Part shown: positions 8,858 through 17,716 of the stretch, piece after piece
Layout: the number at the start of each line of letters is the position of its first letter
Numbering within the stretch: position 1 is the first letter of the stretch
Translations under genes and position numbers: made by a program
Assembly: GCF_030014955.1 (NCBI RefSeq)
Contig: NZ_JAGRPV010000001.1
Coordinates: 7,961,501 to 8,025,500 of the forward strand
Direction: 5' to 3'
Length of the DNA: 64,000 bases
Source: Cohnella hashimotonis
GTDB lineage: Bacteria; Bacillota; Bacilli; Paenibacillales; Paenibacillaceae
The notes under the pieces: generated by a model
Told to the model about the DNA's origin: nothing
Seen by the model: only the letters and a program-made list of their open reading frames with translations
Database searches by the model: none

Positions 8858-9606
8858 AAAATTGAGCTATTCCTGCCCACCGCGCACATACTCGCTGGGT
8901 CGCCACACATATGGTACTCATCATAGCGCAAAACTGAGCTGTTCCCGCCCGCCGCACACTCACTCGATCATGCTCCACACATGCGATGCTCCGAATAGCA
9001 CAAAATTGAGTTATTCCCGCCAGCCGCACACTCACTCGCTCGTCCGCCACACACATGGTACTCAGAATAGCGCAAAACTGAGCTATTCCCGCCCGCCGCA
9101 CACTCACTCGCTCGTCCGCCACACACATGGTACTCAGAAAGCGCAAAATTGAGCTACTTCCCGCCAGCCGCACACTCACTCGCTGGGTCGCCATACATGT
9201 GATGCTCAGAATAGCGCAAAATTGAGTTATTCTCGTCAGCCGCGCACATACTCGCTGGGTCGCCACACACGCGATGCTCAGGATAGCGCAAATCTGAGCT
9301 AATCCCGTCAGCCACACACTCACTCGCTGGGTCGCCACACATGCGATGCTTAGAATAGCGCAAAATTGAGTTATTCTCGTCAGCCGCACACATACTCGCT
9401 GGGTCGCCACACACGCGATGCTCAGGATAGCGCAAAATTGAGCTAGTCCCGCCAGCCGCACACTCACTCGCTCGTCCGCCGCGCACTTCACCCGCCCGCC
9501 ACTCACGAGGCCCCTGCACGATGGGCAAGCCCATCGCCGTAAAAGCAAAAGAGCCGCGCCGTCGTCTCATGACTTGGGGGCAGCTCCGTTTGCTTATTGC
9601 AATCAT

Positions 9607-10476
9607 TTAGTGGATATCGTGCTTTTTAAAGTTGCCGCCCTTGACCTCGGCCACGTCGTATACCATGACGAATGCGCTCGGGTCGATTTCGTAGATGATT
9701 TCTTTCATCTTGCTTTCTTCGAGCCGGTTGATGACGCAGGTGATTTCTTTAAACTGCTCGTTGGAATACCCGCCCTCTACGATATTGTAGGTGGCGCCGC
9801 GCCCCAAACGATCGCGAATGGTCTCAACCATGGTTTCGGGGTATTTGGAAATGATCTTGAACGTCTTTGCTCCGCTTAAACCTTCTTCGACGATATGTAT
9901 GACCTTGGAGGCAATATAGTAGGCGATGCCCGACATAATCGCGCCTTGCAGGCCGAATACGGTCGAGACGACGATAAACACGAACGCGTTCAGGAACAGA
10001 ATCAGATCGCTCGTACCGAACGGCAGCTTGCGGGACAGCAGGACGGCCAGCATGTCGATCCCGTCGAGCGCGCCGCCGTTCCGCAACGCGAGACCCATGC
10101 CGAAGCCGATGATGATGCCGCCGACGACGGTTACCAGCAGCGTATCGCCTTCAAGTATCGGCTTGATGTGATGCATCGCGATTGTGCCGATGGCGAGCGA
10201 CGCAATGCCGAGTACGGAGTTGATCGCAAAGCTTTTACCGATCTGCTTGTAGCCGAGGAAGATAAACGGGATATTCAAAACGGCGATCAACAGGCCCAGC
10301 GGCAGCCCGATCAGCTCCGAGCCCACGATGCTTAGACCGGTGACGCCACCGTCGGATACGTTGTTCGGAATTAGTACCGCTTCAAGGCCATAAGCCGTTA
10401 TAAACGCGCCGATTATTACGGCAAGCGCGCGCAGCACCTTTTTGACTAGGACAGACTGTTTGTTTCCGCTCTTCAA
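9607..10476 (-). CDS. YitT family membrane protein (DUF161 + DUF2179)
   Basis: 289 residues from a TTG at 10476 that follows an AGG-containing ribosome binding site. Five to six hydrophobic helices (for example VLRALAVIIGAFITAYGLEAV and LLVTVVGGIIIGFGMGLAL) form the YitT/DUF161 membrane domain, which includes the family segment NNVSDGGVTGLSIVG. The C-terminal soluble DUF2179 domain (about 205-280) contains the characteristic GRGATYNIVEGGYSNEQFKEI and ends with a short hydrophilic tail. Function is unknown; several paralogues per genome are normal in Bacillales. It is transcribed toward the 72-bp repeat array. Confidence 0.92.
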   Translation of the reverse strand: MKSGNKQSVLVKKVLRALAVIIGAFITAYGLEAVLIPNNVSDGGVTGLSIVGSELIGLPLGLLIAVLNIPFIFLGYKQIGKSFAINSVLGIASLAIGTIAMHHIKPILEGDTLLVTVVGGIIIGFGMGLALRNGGALDGIDMLAVLLSRKLPFGTSDLILFLNAFVFIVVSTVFGLQGAIMSGIAYYIASKVIHIVEEGLSGAKTFKIISKYPETMVETIRDRLGRGATYNIVEGGYSNEQFKEITCVINRLEESKMKEIIYEIDPSAFVMVYDVAEVKGGNFKKHDIH

Positions 10477-10681
10477 TAGGACGACCTCGTTTCCGGAATT
10501 TTCTGCATCGTTTTATTTTATCGGATTATGCGGCAAATTTCGAACCAGGGCACGAACGCGTATGGCCGTCGGAGCGAATAGGCGGGAAAAACATGACGTT
10601 TATGTGGTGCGCATTACAGAATCGCGCCGGCATATCGAGTAAGATGAAGTCATAGGATTTCCAACGGGAGGGGTCATTAAA

Positions 10682-11062
10682 ATGAACAAGAAGACGGTGT
10701 TGAAAGCAGCGGGGTTGTTCGTGGCGGGTTTGGCGGGTGGAATCGGGATTATGCTGAGCAACGACGCTTATAAGGCGGTCAATGATGCGCTCGGCAATTC
10801 GACGAGCAATGCGCTCGCGCTCTCGCAGCAGAAGCTGACAGCGCAGCAGGCGCAGATCGGACAGATCGCCAAGGACGCGGAAGCGTTGAAGCAGCAAGCG
10901 GCCGCTTCCGGAAAGGAAGCCGAGGCGACCCAACAATCGGACCAACAGCTTCAGCAGCAGATCCAGCAGCAAATCCAACAAATGATTCAGCAAATCCAAC
11001 AGATGCTCCAGCAAATGCAGCAGTCTCAAACCGAAACCATGAAGGCGCTGACCAAGGTCTAA
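10682..11062 (+). CDS. Small membrane-anchored Gln-rich coiled-coil protein
   Basis: 126 residues, ATG preceded by GGGAGGGG. There is a short hydrophobic N-terminus (LKAAGLFVAGLAGGIGIML), then an alpha-helical region. The second half is nearly all Gln with heptad-spaced Leu/Ile/Met (QQQIQQQIQQMIQQ), a strongly predicted coiled coil. I recognise no family. It resembles the YtxH-like group of small envelope or stress proteins in layout (one N-terminal helix plus a long coil) but not by motif. Its stop codon overlaps the stop codon of the convergent AraC regulator gene, so the two transcripts must collide or share a bidirectional end. Confidence 0.65.
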   Translation: MNKKTVLKAAGLFVAGLAGGIGIMLSNDAYKAVNDALGNSTSNALALSQQKLTAQQAQIGQIAKDAEALKQQAAASGKEAEATQQSDQQLQQQIQQQIQQMIQQIQQMLQQMQQSQTETMKALTKV

Positions 11063-11862
11063 TCGCCGGCGCCTTCCGTCTCAGACCGGTCCACCTTGTG
11101 CCTCACGTATGCGGAGGGCAGGGTGCCGGTTATTTTTTTGAACACCTTGTTAAAGTAGGATTGCTCGCAAAAACCAAGGTAATCCGAAATCTCCCCGATG
11201 TTCATCTGCGAGGTGAGCAGCAGGTCGCAGGCGGACGCGATCCGGATCTGCTGCATATAGTCCGTCAGCGTGCGGCCCGTCGATTGGCGGTAAAGCGCGC
11301 TGACGTAGTTCGGCGTCTTGCCGACGTGCGCGGCGAGCTCGCCGACCGTGATCGTCCTGCGGTAATGTAGCAGCATATACGCTTCAAGCCGGTAGACAAG
11401 CCCTGAGGCCGCGCCCTGCGAGGCGGCGGATTCGGAGGCCTCCGCGAACAACGCGAGCAGCTCCAGCAGCGCGGCATGGCAAAGCGCCGGCCGGCAGGGC
11501 GACTGCCGCAACCAGTACTGGACGAGCGCGGCGAACCGGTTGCGCACGTAATCGTAGTTATGCGGCTTCGCGGCTCTCGCTTCCGGCGCAGTCAACAGCG
11601 GCAGTCCCTCGCCTTCTCCTGCGTAGTGAAAATGCGCGACATACATCTCGTGCGCCTCTTCGGGCGAATTGACCGCGCTGCGCTCGAGGCCCTTCGGCAT
11701 GAACAGCATATCCCCGCGACTCAGTTTGAAAATCCCCTGCTCCGTCTCGAATACCGCGCGCCCCTCCGTCACCAGCACCGCGATCTGGTTGTTCGTCCGC
11801 GACCGCGGCACCTGCCACCCCGGCTCGCAATGCTCGTAATAAATCGCCACCGGCTCGATCAT
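11059..11862 (-). CDS. AraC-family transcriptional regulator
   Basis: 267 residues from the ATG at 11862 (start MIEPVAIYYEHCEPGW), chosen because a purine-rich GGGGG/AAAAAAGG site precedes it and the upstream extension is unnaturally Gly/Arg-rich. A cupin-like sugar-binding domain covers about 1-130 (FELSRGDM-like strand, here FKLSRGDMLFMPKGLER). The C-terminal AraC DNA-binding domain has two helix-turn-helix units, TVGELAAHVGKTPNYVSALYR and NIGEISDYLGFCEQSYFNKVFKK, followed by TGTLPSAYV. It is divergent from a sugar isomerase gene across 580 bp, so that gene is the obvious target. Confidence 0.9.
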   Translation of the reverse strand: MIEPVAIYYEHCEPGWQVPRSRTNNQIAVLVTEGRAVFETEQGIFKLSRGDMLFMPKGLERSAVNSPEEAHEMYVAHFHYAGEGEGLPLLTAPEARAAKPHNYDYVRNRFAALVQYWLRQSPCRPALCHAALLELLALFAEASESAASQGAASGLVYRLEAYMLLHYRRTITVGELAAHVGKTPNYVSALYRQSTGRTLTDYMQQIRIASACDLLLTSQMNIGEISDYLGFCEQSYFNKVFKKITGTLPSAYVRHKVDRSETEGAGD

Positions 11863-12441
11863 CGCCTTTTTTCCCCCTTTTTCGCGCCCACCACGGCTTC
11901 CTCCCTCTCTCGACACGCACTTTTAGTATAGCAGCAATCGTAATATTACTCTAAGTTTATATTTAATTTTCGGTGCAAATTCAATGGATGAATTAATTAT
12001 AAATGTAATTATTTAGATGTAAAAAAATTGAAACTGGCTTGTGCGGATCGATTTGTGATCAACGAGGTGAAATCAAGCTGGCGTCAGGCGTTCGTGTCCG
12101 TGTTTACACTTGTTGATACCTATAATGCACTGATTTTCTCTTGTTGGAAGTCTGGAAGTTTAGAAAAAGAAAATCGGAAATGGCATGTTGATACCGTCTT
12201 GTAAGCGCTACCTTTTTGGCGAGTGGCATGCTGAAGATCTGCTTCATCACCATTAAGAGTAGAGTCAAGCGTCATTTCTAGGTGATAAATCAAGCGTCAA
12301 ACCCCGCACGTTTTATTAGACGCCATTCAGAAATTATCGTAGAAAAACTCAAAAATGAGTTGGTTACTTCATTGTTCCTTTTCGCTCGAGTCTCTACGAT
12401 TAAGAAAAGAGATTTTCAAGACGAAGAGGAGGCAACATCAA
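11863..12441. promoter_or_regulatory. Long divergent intergenic region (AraC regulator / isomerase)
   Basis: About 580 AT-rich bases without a credible gene. It includes TTGTAAGCGCTACC at 12199-12212, a partial match to CcpA cre sites, and a pair of direct repeats TCAAGCGTCA at 12265 and 12290 (25-bp spacing), compatible with binding by the divergent AraC protein. The isomerase ribosome binding site is GAGGAGG at 12426-12432. All of these sites are weak calls. Confidence 0.35.
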
Positions 12442-13884
12442 ATGTTAAAAAATTTCCAGCGGGCCCGCGCGCGTGTCGGCGTCATGACGGTGGGGCACGA
12501 ACCGTATTGGGAACAGTTTCCTGGTCTGAGAGAAGAGCTCGCCGGTTACGGGCAGGAATTCGAAAACCGGCTGCGCGAGATGGACGTCGAGGTCGTCAGC
12601 GCAGGGTTTGTCGACACGGTGGACAAGGCGTTCGCGGCGACCGAGTATTTAAAGAAGCAGGACGTCGATATGCTGTTCAGCTTTTTGAGTACGTATGTCA
12701 CGTCTTCGACGGCGGCGACGCCGATCATCGGCTTGTCGGTGCCGACCGTGCTCGTCGCCTTGCAGCCGAGGCAGCGTCTGGATTACACCAATACGACCAC
12801 CTACATGCAGCTGGCCAACGACAACATCTGCTCGCTGCCGGAGATCGCGGGCGTGCTCGTGCGAGCGGGGCGGCCGGCGGCCGGCATGATCGTCGGCACG
12901 TTGTACGACGACCCCACGGCCACGGCGGAGCTGATGTCGTGGTGCCGCGCAGCGAATGCGCGGCGCGCGTTCAAGTACGCGCGGATCGGCTATCTCGGCC
13001 ATACGTATGAAGGCATGTACGACATGAACTCCGACCCGACCGCCTTCACGGCGTCGTTCGGCGCGCACGTGCAGATGCTTGAGATGTGCGACCTGGCCAA
13101 GGCCGTGAACGGAGCCACCCAACAAGAGATCGATGCCAAGCTCGAGGAGATTCATAGCGTGTTTACCGTGTCCGATCCGTTCATCGATCCGATCACGCGG
13201 CCGATCAAGCCCGAGGATCTGGCCTGGTCCGCCAAAGTCGCGGTCGGTCTCGATAAGCTCGTGGACGAGTTCGGCTTGACCGGCCTTGCCTACTATTACA
13301 AGGGAATCGACGACAATGAGTATGAGCGCATCGGCTCGAACATGGTGCTGGGCAACTCCCTCCTGACGGGCAAGGGCATCCCGCTTGCGGGCGAAGCCGA
13401 TCTCAAGACATGCGCGGCCATGCTCATCATGGACCGGCTCGATGCGGGCGGTTCCTTTGCCGAGCTGCACCCGTGCGACTTCAAGGACGATATCGTGCTC
13501 GTCGGCCATGACGGCCCGCACAACATCAAGATTGCGGACGACCGCCCGGTCATCCGGGGGCTGGAGCTGTTCCACGGCAAACGCGGCTCCGGCATCGGCG
13601 TCGAGTTCAGCATTCAGGCCGGACCGGTCACGCTGCTCAGCATCGGACAGACGGCGCAGGGCCGCTACAAGATGATCGTCGCCGAGGGCGAGTCGATCAA
13701 GGGGCCGATCCCGCAGACCGGCAACACCAACACCCGCTGCAGCTTCGGCCGTCCGGTCGCGACGTTCGTCGAGCAGTGGTGCAGCGCGGGCCCGACTCAT
13801 CACTTCGCGTTGGGGGTTGGCAACAAGGCGGCGGAGATCAAGCGTACCGCGGGTATGCTGGGGATCGAGGTCCAGGTAATCTAA
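12442..13884 (+). CDS. L-fucose/L-arabinose isomerase family protein
   Basis: 480 residues from the ATG at 12442, preceded by AGGAGG; the longer in-frame extension has no ribosome binding site. This is a ketol-isomerase fold. The residues expected for metal binding are present: Glu in AGEADLKTCAA, Glu in FAELHPCDF, His in IVLVGHDGPHN and His in SAGPTHHFALGVG, matching the E/E/H/H set of AraA. The N-terminal two thirds is the Rossmann-like domain (VGVMTVGHEPYWEQFPGL). It would interconvert an aldose and ketose (arabinose, fucose or a related sugar) in the cytosol. No cognate kinase or aldolase is adjacent, so the substrate is undefined. Control by the divergent AraC protein is likely. Confidence 0.85.
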   Translation: MLKNFQRARARVGVMTVGHEPYWEQFPGLREELAGYGQEFENRLREMDVEVVSAGFVDTVDKAFAATEYLKKQDVDMLFSFLSTYVTSSTAATPIIGLSVPTVLVALQPRQRLDYTNTTTYMQLANDNICSLPEIAGVLVRAGRPAAGMIVGTLYDDPTATAELMSWCRAANARRAFKYARIGYLGHTYEGMYDMNSDPTAFTASFGAHVQMLEMCDLAKAVNGATQQEIDAKLEEIHSVFTVSDPFIDPITRPIKPEDLAWSAKVAVGLDKLVDEFGLTGLAYYYKGIDDNEYERIGSNMVLGNSLLTGKGIPLAGEADLKTCAAMLIMDRLDAGGSFAELHPCDFKDDIVLVGHDGPHNIKIADDRPVIRGLELFHGKRGSGIGVEFSIQAGPVTLLSIGQTAQGRYKMIVAEGESIKGPIPQTGNTNTRCSFGRPVATFVEQWCSAGPTHHFALGVGNKAAEIKRTAGMLGIEVQVI

Positions 13885-13902
13885 GCGATAGCATAAGCAA
13901 AG

Positions 13903-13942
13903 CAGGCTTTGCGCCGGGAGCGGTGCAGGGCCTGTTTTTTGT
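13903..13942 (+). terminator. Rho-independent terminator after the isomerase
   Basis: Outer arms CAGGC and GCCTG with inner arms GCGCCG and CGGTGC (one G-T pair), followed by TTTTTT at 13935-13940. The next 300 bases to the promoter at 14262 show nothing recognisable. Confidence 0.65.
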
Positions 13943-14261
13943 TGAGCTGCCGTTGTTCGGCTTTGCTAGTGAAGCTTGTCCGGGGCGGGGGGTTGATCTT
14001 GCGGGTTAACGCAGCTTTTTCATATTAGAGATCATCAGGCTGCCGTTTTCGATTACAGGCGCCGCGGCGCCTTTTAATATCCTTTCCGCCAAATTCCACT
14101 TGAGCGTCAACCATCGTTTTTGGAACATCATCTGCACGGATACCAGTCTTGCCGCAGAAAAAACTTGTATACGGGAAGGGAAAGAGGAGAGTGGGGCGAT
14201 AGGTGGGAAATGAAGTCTGCTACCCCATGGAAGAAAAGGTAACCTGATTTATAAAAAACTA

Positions 14262-14290
14262 TTTACAAGGCATAGCGCAATGCTTATGAT
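14262..14290 (+). promoter_or_regulatory. SigA-type promoter of the amino-sugar operon
   Basis: TTTACA at 14262-14267 and TATGAT at 14285-14290 with an ideal 17-bp spacer; the first gene of the operon starts about 160 bp downstream. Confidence 0.6.
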
Positions 14291-14322
14291 GAGAGAGAAA
14301 TGAAACATTATTACTTATTTTT

Positions 14323-14344
14323 AATTGAAAAATGAAATTCAATT
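14323..14344. promoter_or_regulatory. Candidate RpiR-type operator
   Basis: Perfect inverted repeat AATTGAA and TTCAATT separated by 8 bases, located just downstream of the predicted transcription start. It is a plausible roadblock operator for the RpiR-family regulator encoded second in the same operon. The assignment rests on position and symmetry only. Confidence 0.4.
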
Positions 14345-14452
14345 ACTAAAAGGGGGATCCGGCACGCCGAGAGACAAACAGAAGAAATCAACGACAGCAG
14401 GGACAGGCAGCGTGGGAACGGCCATTCATCCATTCGGGAGGCATTCGAAGCC

Positions 14453-15793
14453 ATGAAGAAATCTTTGTTCTATACCCTAATGTTGATTGTGTTAGCAATG
14501 GTTACGGCATGTGGAAATAATAGCGGCGGAAATGGAAACTCGGCTTCCTCTGCCGCATCTTCGGCGTCCTCTTCCGGTACGGCAGAAGAATCGCCGTCCG
14601 CCCAAGCCGACGCTTCCGGCGAATCGGTCAAGCTGACGATCGGAAGCTGGAGAACGGAAGATAAAGCGGCTTACGACAAGATTGCTGCACAATTCCACGA
14701 ACAGAATCCGAACATTACCGTGGAATTCTCGCCGACCAAGAATACCGAGTACAACACGGTGCTCAATACGCAGCTCATGACGGGAGAAGGTCCCGACATC
14801 ATTCACCTGCGGCCTTACGTAGCGGGCAAGCAGGTCGCGGATTCGAACTTCCTCGTGCCGCTGGACGGGACGGCCGGCCTCGATCAGTTGCCGTCGGATC
14901 TCTTGATAGCGGCGACCGGGTCCGACGGCAAGGTGTACGGAGCTCCGATTCTGAAGAACGCGGCACTCGTTCTGTACAACAAGAAGCTGTTCGACAAGCT
15001 GGGTCTCGCGGAGCCGAAGACGTGGGATGAACTGCTGAAGACGGCGGATACGCTTAAGCAGAACAAGATCGTGCCGTTCGCCTTCGGTTCGAAGGAAGGC
15101 TGGATCCTTTCCTTGACCCACGGAGCGATCGGGCCGGTCGCTTACGGCGGCAACGGCTTCGTTAAGAAAATCACGACGGGACAGACGGACTTCACGTCCA
15201 AAGAGTTCACGGACTCCGTTCAATTGCTTAAAGATTTGGAGCCTTACTATCCGGACAACTACGAGGGAATCGGAATGGACGACATGCGCAATATGTTCGT
15301 CACCGAGCAGGCGGGCATGATGATCATGGGAGATTGGGAGATCGCGGTCATGCGCAAGATGAATCCCGACCTGCAGCTGGACGCCTTCCCGGTTCCGACG
15401 AAGGACGGCAAGGCGAGCGTATCGACGTGGGTAGACGGATCCTTCGCCATCAACAAAAATTCCAAGCATCAGGACGCGGCCAAGAAGTTCATCGAATTCG
15501 CGCTTACCGAAGCGTTCGGAACGACCTTGTCGAACGAGCTTGTCCGCCAAAGCACGATTCCGACGGTACAGCCGGGCGACGAGCTGATCAAGAAAATCGC
15601 CGGCTACGCGAACGATGCGAATATTGCGACTCCGTACATGTTCAATGTATACTTCGCAGCAGGCAACCCTTCTTCCAAGACGACGTTCGAGACGGACGTT
15701 CAAGGCTTCCTGCTCGGCAAGCTGAAGGTTGAAGACGTAGGCGCAGACGTGCAGAAGAGCGTAAACACCTGGTTTAAGCCGCTGAGCCAATAA
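14453..15793 (+). CDS. Sugar ABC transporter substrate-binding lipoprotein
   Basis: 446 residues. A signal peptide with the lipobox VTAC (Cys at about 21) is followed by a Ser/Ala-rich linker of about 35 residues. The rest is a family-1 extracellular solute-binding fold: KLTIGSWRTEDKAAYDKI at the first strand, NTVLNTQLMTGEGPDIIHL, YNKKLFDKLGLAEPKTWDEL and SVSTWVDGSFAINKNSKHQDAAKKFIEFAL. It delivers a saccharide to the two permeases encoded downstream. Because the operon ends in MurQ, the ligand is likely MurNAc, a MurNAc-containing saccharide or GlcNAc. No ATPase gene is in the operon, so a shared MsmX-type ATPase is expected, as usual for CUT1 importers in Bacillales. Confidence 0.92.
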   Translation: MKKSLFYTLMLIVLAMVTACGNNSGGNGNSASSAASSASSSGTAEESPSAQADASGESVKLTIGSWRTEDKAAYDKIAAQFHEQNPNITVEFSPTKNTEYNTVLNTQLMTGEGPDIIHLRPYVAGKQVADSNFLVPLDGTAGLDQLPSDLLIAATGSDGKVYGAPILKNAALVLYNKKLFDKLGLAEPKTWDELLKTADTLKQNKIVPFAFGSKEGWILSLTHGAIGPVAYGGNGFVKKITTGQTDFTSKEFTDSVQLLKDLEPYYPDNYEGIGMDDMRNMFVTEQAGMMIMGDWEIAVMRKMNPDLQLDAFPVPTKDGKASVSTWVDGSFAINKNSKHQDAAKKFIEFALTEAFGTTLSNELVRQSTIPTVQPGDELIKKIAGYANDANIATPYMFNVYFAAGNPSSKTTFETDVQGFLLGKLKVEDVGADVQKSVNTWFKPLSQ

Positions 15794-15881
15794 CGACCAA
15801 GAAGTTGCGGGCGCCGTCCGCCGAGCCGGTGTGCAAAGCGGACGAACCCCGGGGGTTCCGTAAACCTAAGGAGGAATTGGA

Positions 15882-16721
15882 ATGAAAGGCGCTTTGATCA
15901 GCCTTGAAGCCGCGCTGGATACGTTGAGCAGTATGGAGAGGCAGGCAGCCAAGTATATTCTGGAGCATCCTTCGGAGGTCGTGAACCTGTCGGTGCAGCA
16001 GCTGGCTCTTCTCGCCGATGTGAGCGTAGCCACGATCGTCCGGTTGTCGCGCTCACTTAAGTTCAAGGGCTATACGGACTTGAAGCTGAGAATTTCCGCC
16101 GATCTGTCGGCGGCTGAGGATGGCATTGCCGAATACCAGCCGTTCAAGGTCGGTCATTCCATGAAGGAACTCATGGAGAGCGTGACCAACAACAATATCA
16201 AATCGATCAACGACACGATGGACGTCATCGACGTGGAGGCGGTAAGCCTCGCGGTCGAGAGCTTGAACGCGGCGAGAAAGATCGCGGTGTTCGGGGTCGG
16301 CGCCTCCTCCATTATCGCGGAGGACTTCAGGCTGAAGGTGAACCGAATCAACAAGTGGTGCGAATCCGCCAGCAGCGGAGATATGCAGGCGGTCGTCTCC
16401 GCGAATCTGGACGAACGGGACGTGGCGATCGGCATCTCTTATTCCGGCCACAATCAGGACGTGCTGCACGCGCTGTCGCTCGCCAAAGAGAATGGCGCCA
16501 AGATCATCTCGCTTACCCACTTCGGGATTAGCCCGATCGCCGAATTGTCGGATATCCAGCTGTTTACGAGTTCGCTGGAGCAGAATTTCCGCCAGGGAGC
16601 CATGGCTTCGCGTATCGCGCAGCTTAACGTGATCGACATGCTGTATGTCGGCCTGGTCGTCCAAAATTACGATACGAGCACAGCATCCATCGAACGAACG
16701 CGCAACGCGGTCCGCCGGTGA
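15882..16721 (+). CDS. RpiR/MurR-family regulator (HTH + SIS)
   Basis: 279 residues after an AAGGAGG site. The N-terminal RpiR helix-turn-helix domain (about 1-77) contains VNLSVQQLALLADVSVATIV and RLSRSLKFKGYTDLKL. The C-terminal SIS sugar-phosphate isomerase-like domain (about 105-250) has IAVFGVGASSIIAEDF and VAIGISYSGHNQDVL, the phosphosugar-binding loops. Such proteins sense sugar phosphates; MurR of E. coli responds to MurNAc-6-phosphate, the substrate of MurQ. It lies between the binding-protein and permease genes and probably represses its own operon through the palindrome at 14323. Confidence 0.92.
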   Translation: MKGALISLEAALDTLSSMERQAAKYILEHPSEVVNLSVQQLALLADVSVATIVRLSRSLKFKGYTDLKLRISADLSAAEDGIAEYQPFKVGHSMKELMESVTNNNIKSINDTMDVIDVEAVSLAVESLNAARKIAVFGVGASSIIAEDFRLKVNRINKWCESASSGDMQAVVSANLDERDVAIGISYSGHNQDVLHALSLAKENGAKIISLTHFGISPIAELSDIQLFTSSLEQNFRQGAMASRIAQLNVIDMLYVGLVVQNYDTSTASIERTRNAVRR

Positions 16722-16748
16722 TGAACCCATACGGAGGCCCAATACCCG

Positions 16749-17699
16749 ATGAGCCATAACTCAGTGAACGACAGCGTCGCAGGTTCCGGCGGCAGGTGGC
16801 AGAGGGCCGTCATCCATCTTTTTCCCCTGCCGGCACTTCTGATTTATACCGTCATTATCGTCTACTCCATGCTTGCGGCGTTCGGCTACAGCTTCTTCTC
16901 CTGGAAGGGACTGAGCCGGGACGCGTTCGTCGGCTTCGACAACTTTGTCACGCTCTTTACCGAAGAACCATATAACGATACGTTCTGGAGAGCGCTCGGG
17001 CACAACGCCTATTACTTCGCGCTTGAAATGGTCGTGCAGAACGGGATCGCGTTCCTTCTGGCTTATATCATTTATACGAAGGTACGGGGAGCCGAATGGT
17101 TCAAGTCCGCGATCTTCCTTCCGCGGCTGCTCTCGGTCATCGTCATCGGCTTCCTCTGGAAGCTGATCCTGAATCCGAATACCGGCGTGCTTAACACCTT
17201 CCTCAAGACAATCGGGCTGAATAGCTGGGCCAGGTCCTGGCTTGGAGATCCCGATACCGCGCTCACTTCCATCATCATGGTCAACAACTGGTTCGGCGTC
17301 GGTTTCTCGCTGCTCATCCTGCTGGCAGGGCTCCAATCCATTCCTTCCGAGATCGTAGAAGCCGCGCGGCTGGACGGCGTGAAGGGCTTCAAGTTCCTGC
17401 GCACGATCATCGCGCCGCTCATCGTGCCGTCGATCGTCATTGTCACCGTGTTCAGCTTCATCCACGCTTTCGAAGCCTTTGAGCTCGTCTATGCGATGCA
17501 AGGCTCGCAAGGAGAACCCTACATGTCTACGGACACGCTCGCTACCTACTTCTATCGCAATGCCTTCGGAGGCACCTCCGGCGGAGATTCGGTCTCGATC
17601 GGCCTGGGATCGGCGCTCGCGGTCATCATGTTCGCGATTATTAGCATCATTTCCGCCGTATTTATGAACGTCACTCGAAAACATCAAGTCGACCTATAA
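16749..17699 (+). CDS. Sugar ABC transporter permease (MalF/UgpA type)
   Basis: 316 residues with six hydrophobic helices, beginning with LFPLPALLIYTVIIVYSMLAAFGYSFFSW. The ABC-permease EAA loop, which docks on the ATPase, reads EAARLDGVKGFKFLRTIIAPLI (about residues 202-223). It is 27 bp after the regulator and 17 bp before the second permease. The pair forms the membrane channel of a CUT1-type saccharide importer. Confidence 0.94.
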   Translation: MSHNSVNDSVAGSGGRWQRAVIHLFPLPALLIYTVIIVYSMLAAFGYSFFSWKGLSRDAFVGFDNFVTLFTEEPYNDTFWRALGHNAYYFALEMVVQNGIAFLLAYIIYTKVRGAEWFKSAIFLPRLLSVIVIGFLWKLILNPNTGVLNTFLKTIGLNSWARSWLGDPDTALTSIIMVNNWFGVGFSLLILLAGLQSIPSEIVEAARLDGVKGFKFLRTIIAPLIVPSIVIVTVFSFIHAFEAFELVYAMQGSQGEPYMSTDTLATYFYRNAFGGTSGGDSVSIGLGSALAVIMFAIISIISAVFMNVTRKHQVDL

Positions 17700-17716
17700 G
17701 AACGGGGCGATCCTGC

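Larger units (their letters stand above)
7556..9490. repeat. 72-bp tandem repeat array (about 9 units), split by an IS
   Basis: A motif around GCGCAAAATTGAGCTATTC recurs with its first base at 7607, then at 8926, 8998, 9070, 9141, 9214, 9286, 9358 and 9430. The spacing is 72 bp (71 and 73 once each); removing the inserted IS and one duplication makes the first interval exactly 72 as well. The rest of each unit, such as CCGCACACTCACTCGCTGGG and a CGCCACACATGCGATGCTC-like segment, is also repeated. Most units contain GAATAGC and GCTATTC arms separated by 10 bases, so each could fold into a hairpin. Because 72 is divisible by three, long artificial open frames run through it; I do not regard them as genes. 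Confidence 0.85.

Noticed and set aside
8860..9490. CRISPR array
   Set aside because: The whole 72-bp unit repeats; there are no unique spacers and no cas genes.
8820..9606. Minus-strand frames with 24-residue repeats across the 72-bp array (for example SILRYPEHRVCGDPASMCAA)
   Set aside because: The repeat length is a multiple of three, so frames stay open by chance on several phases and both strands; no ribosome binding site and no family.
12649..13803. 384-residue minus-strand frame in the isomerase gene
   Set aside because: It is a shadow of a strongly supported gene with conserved metal-binding residues on the plus strand.
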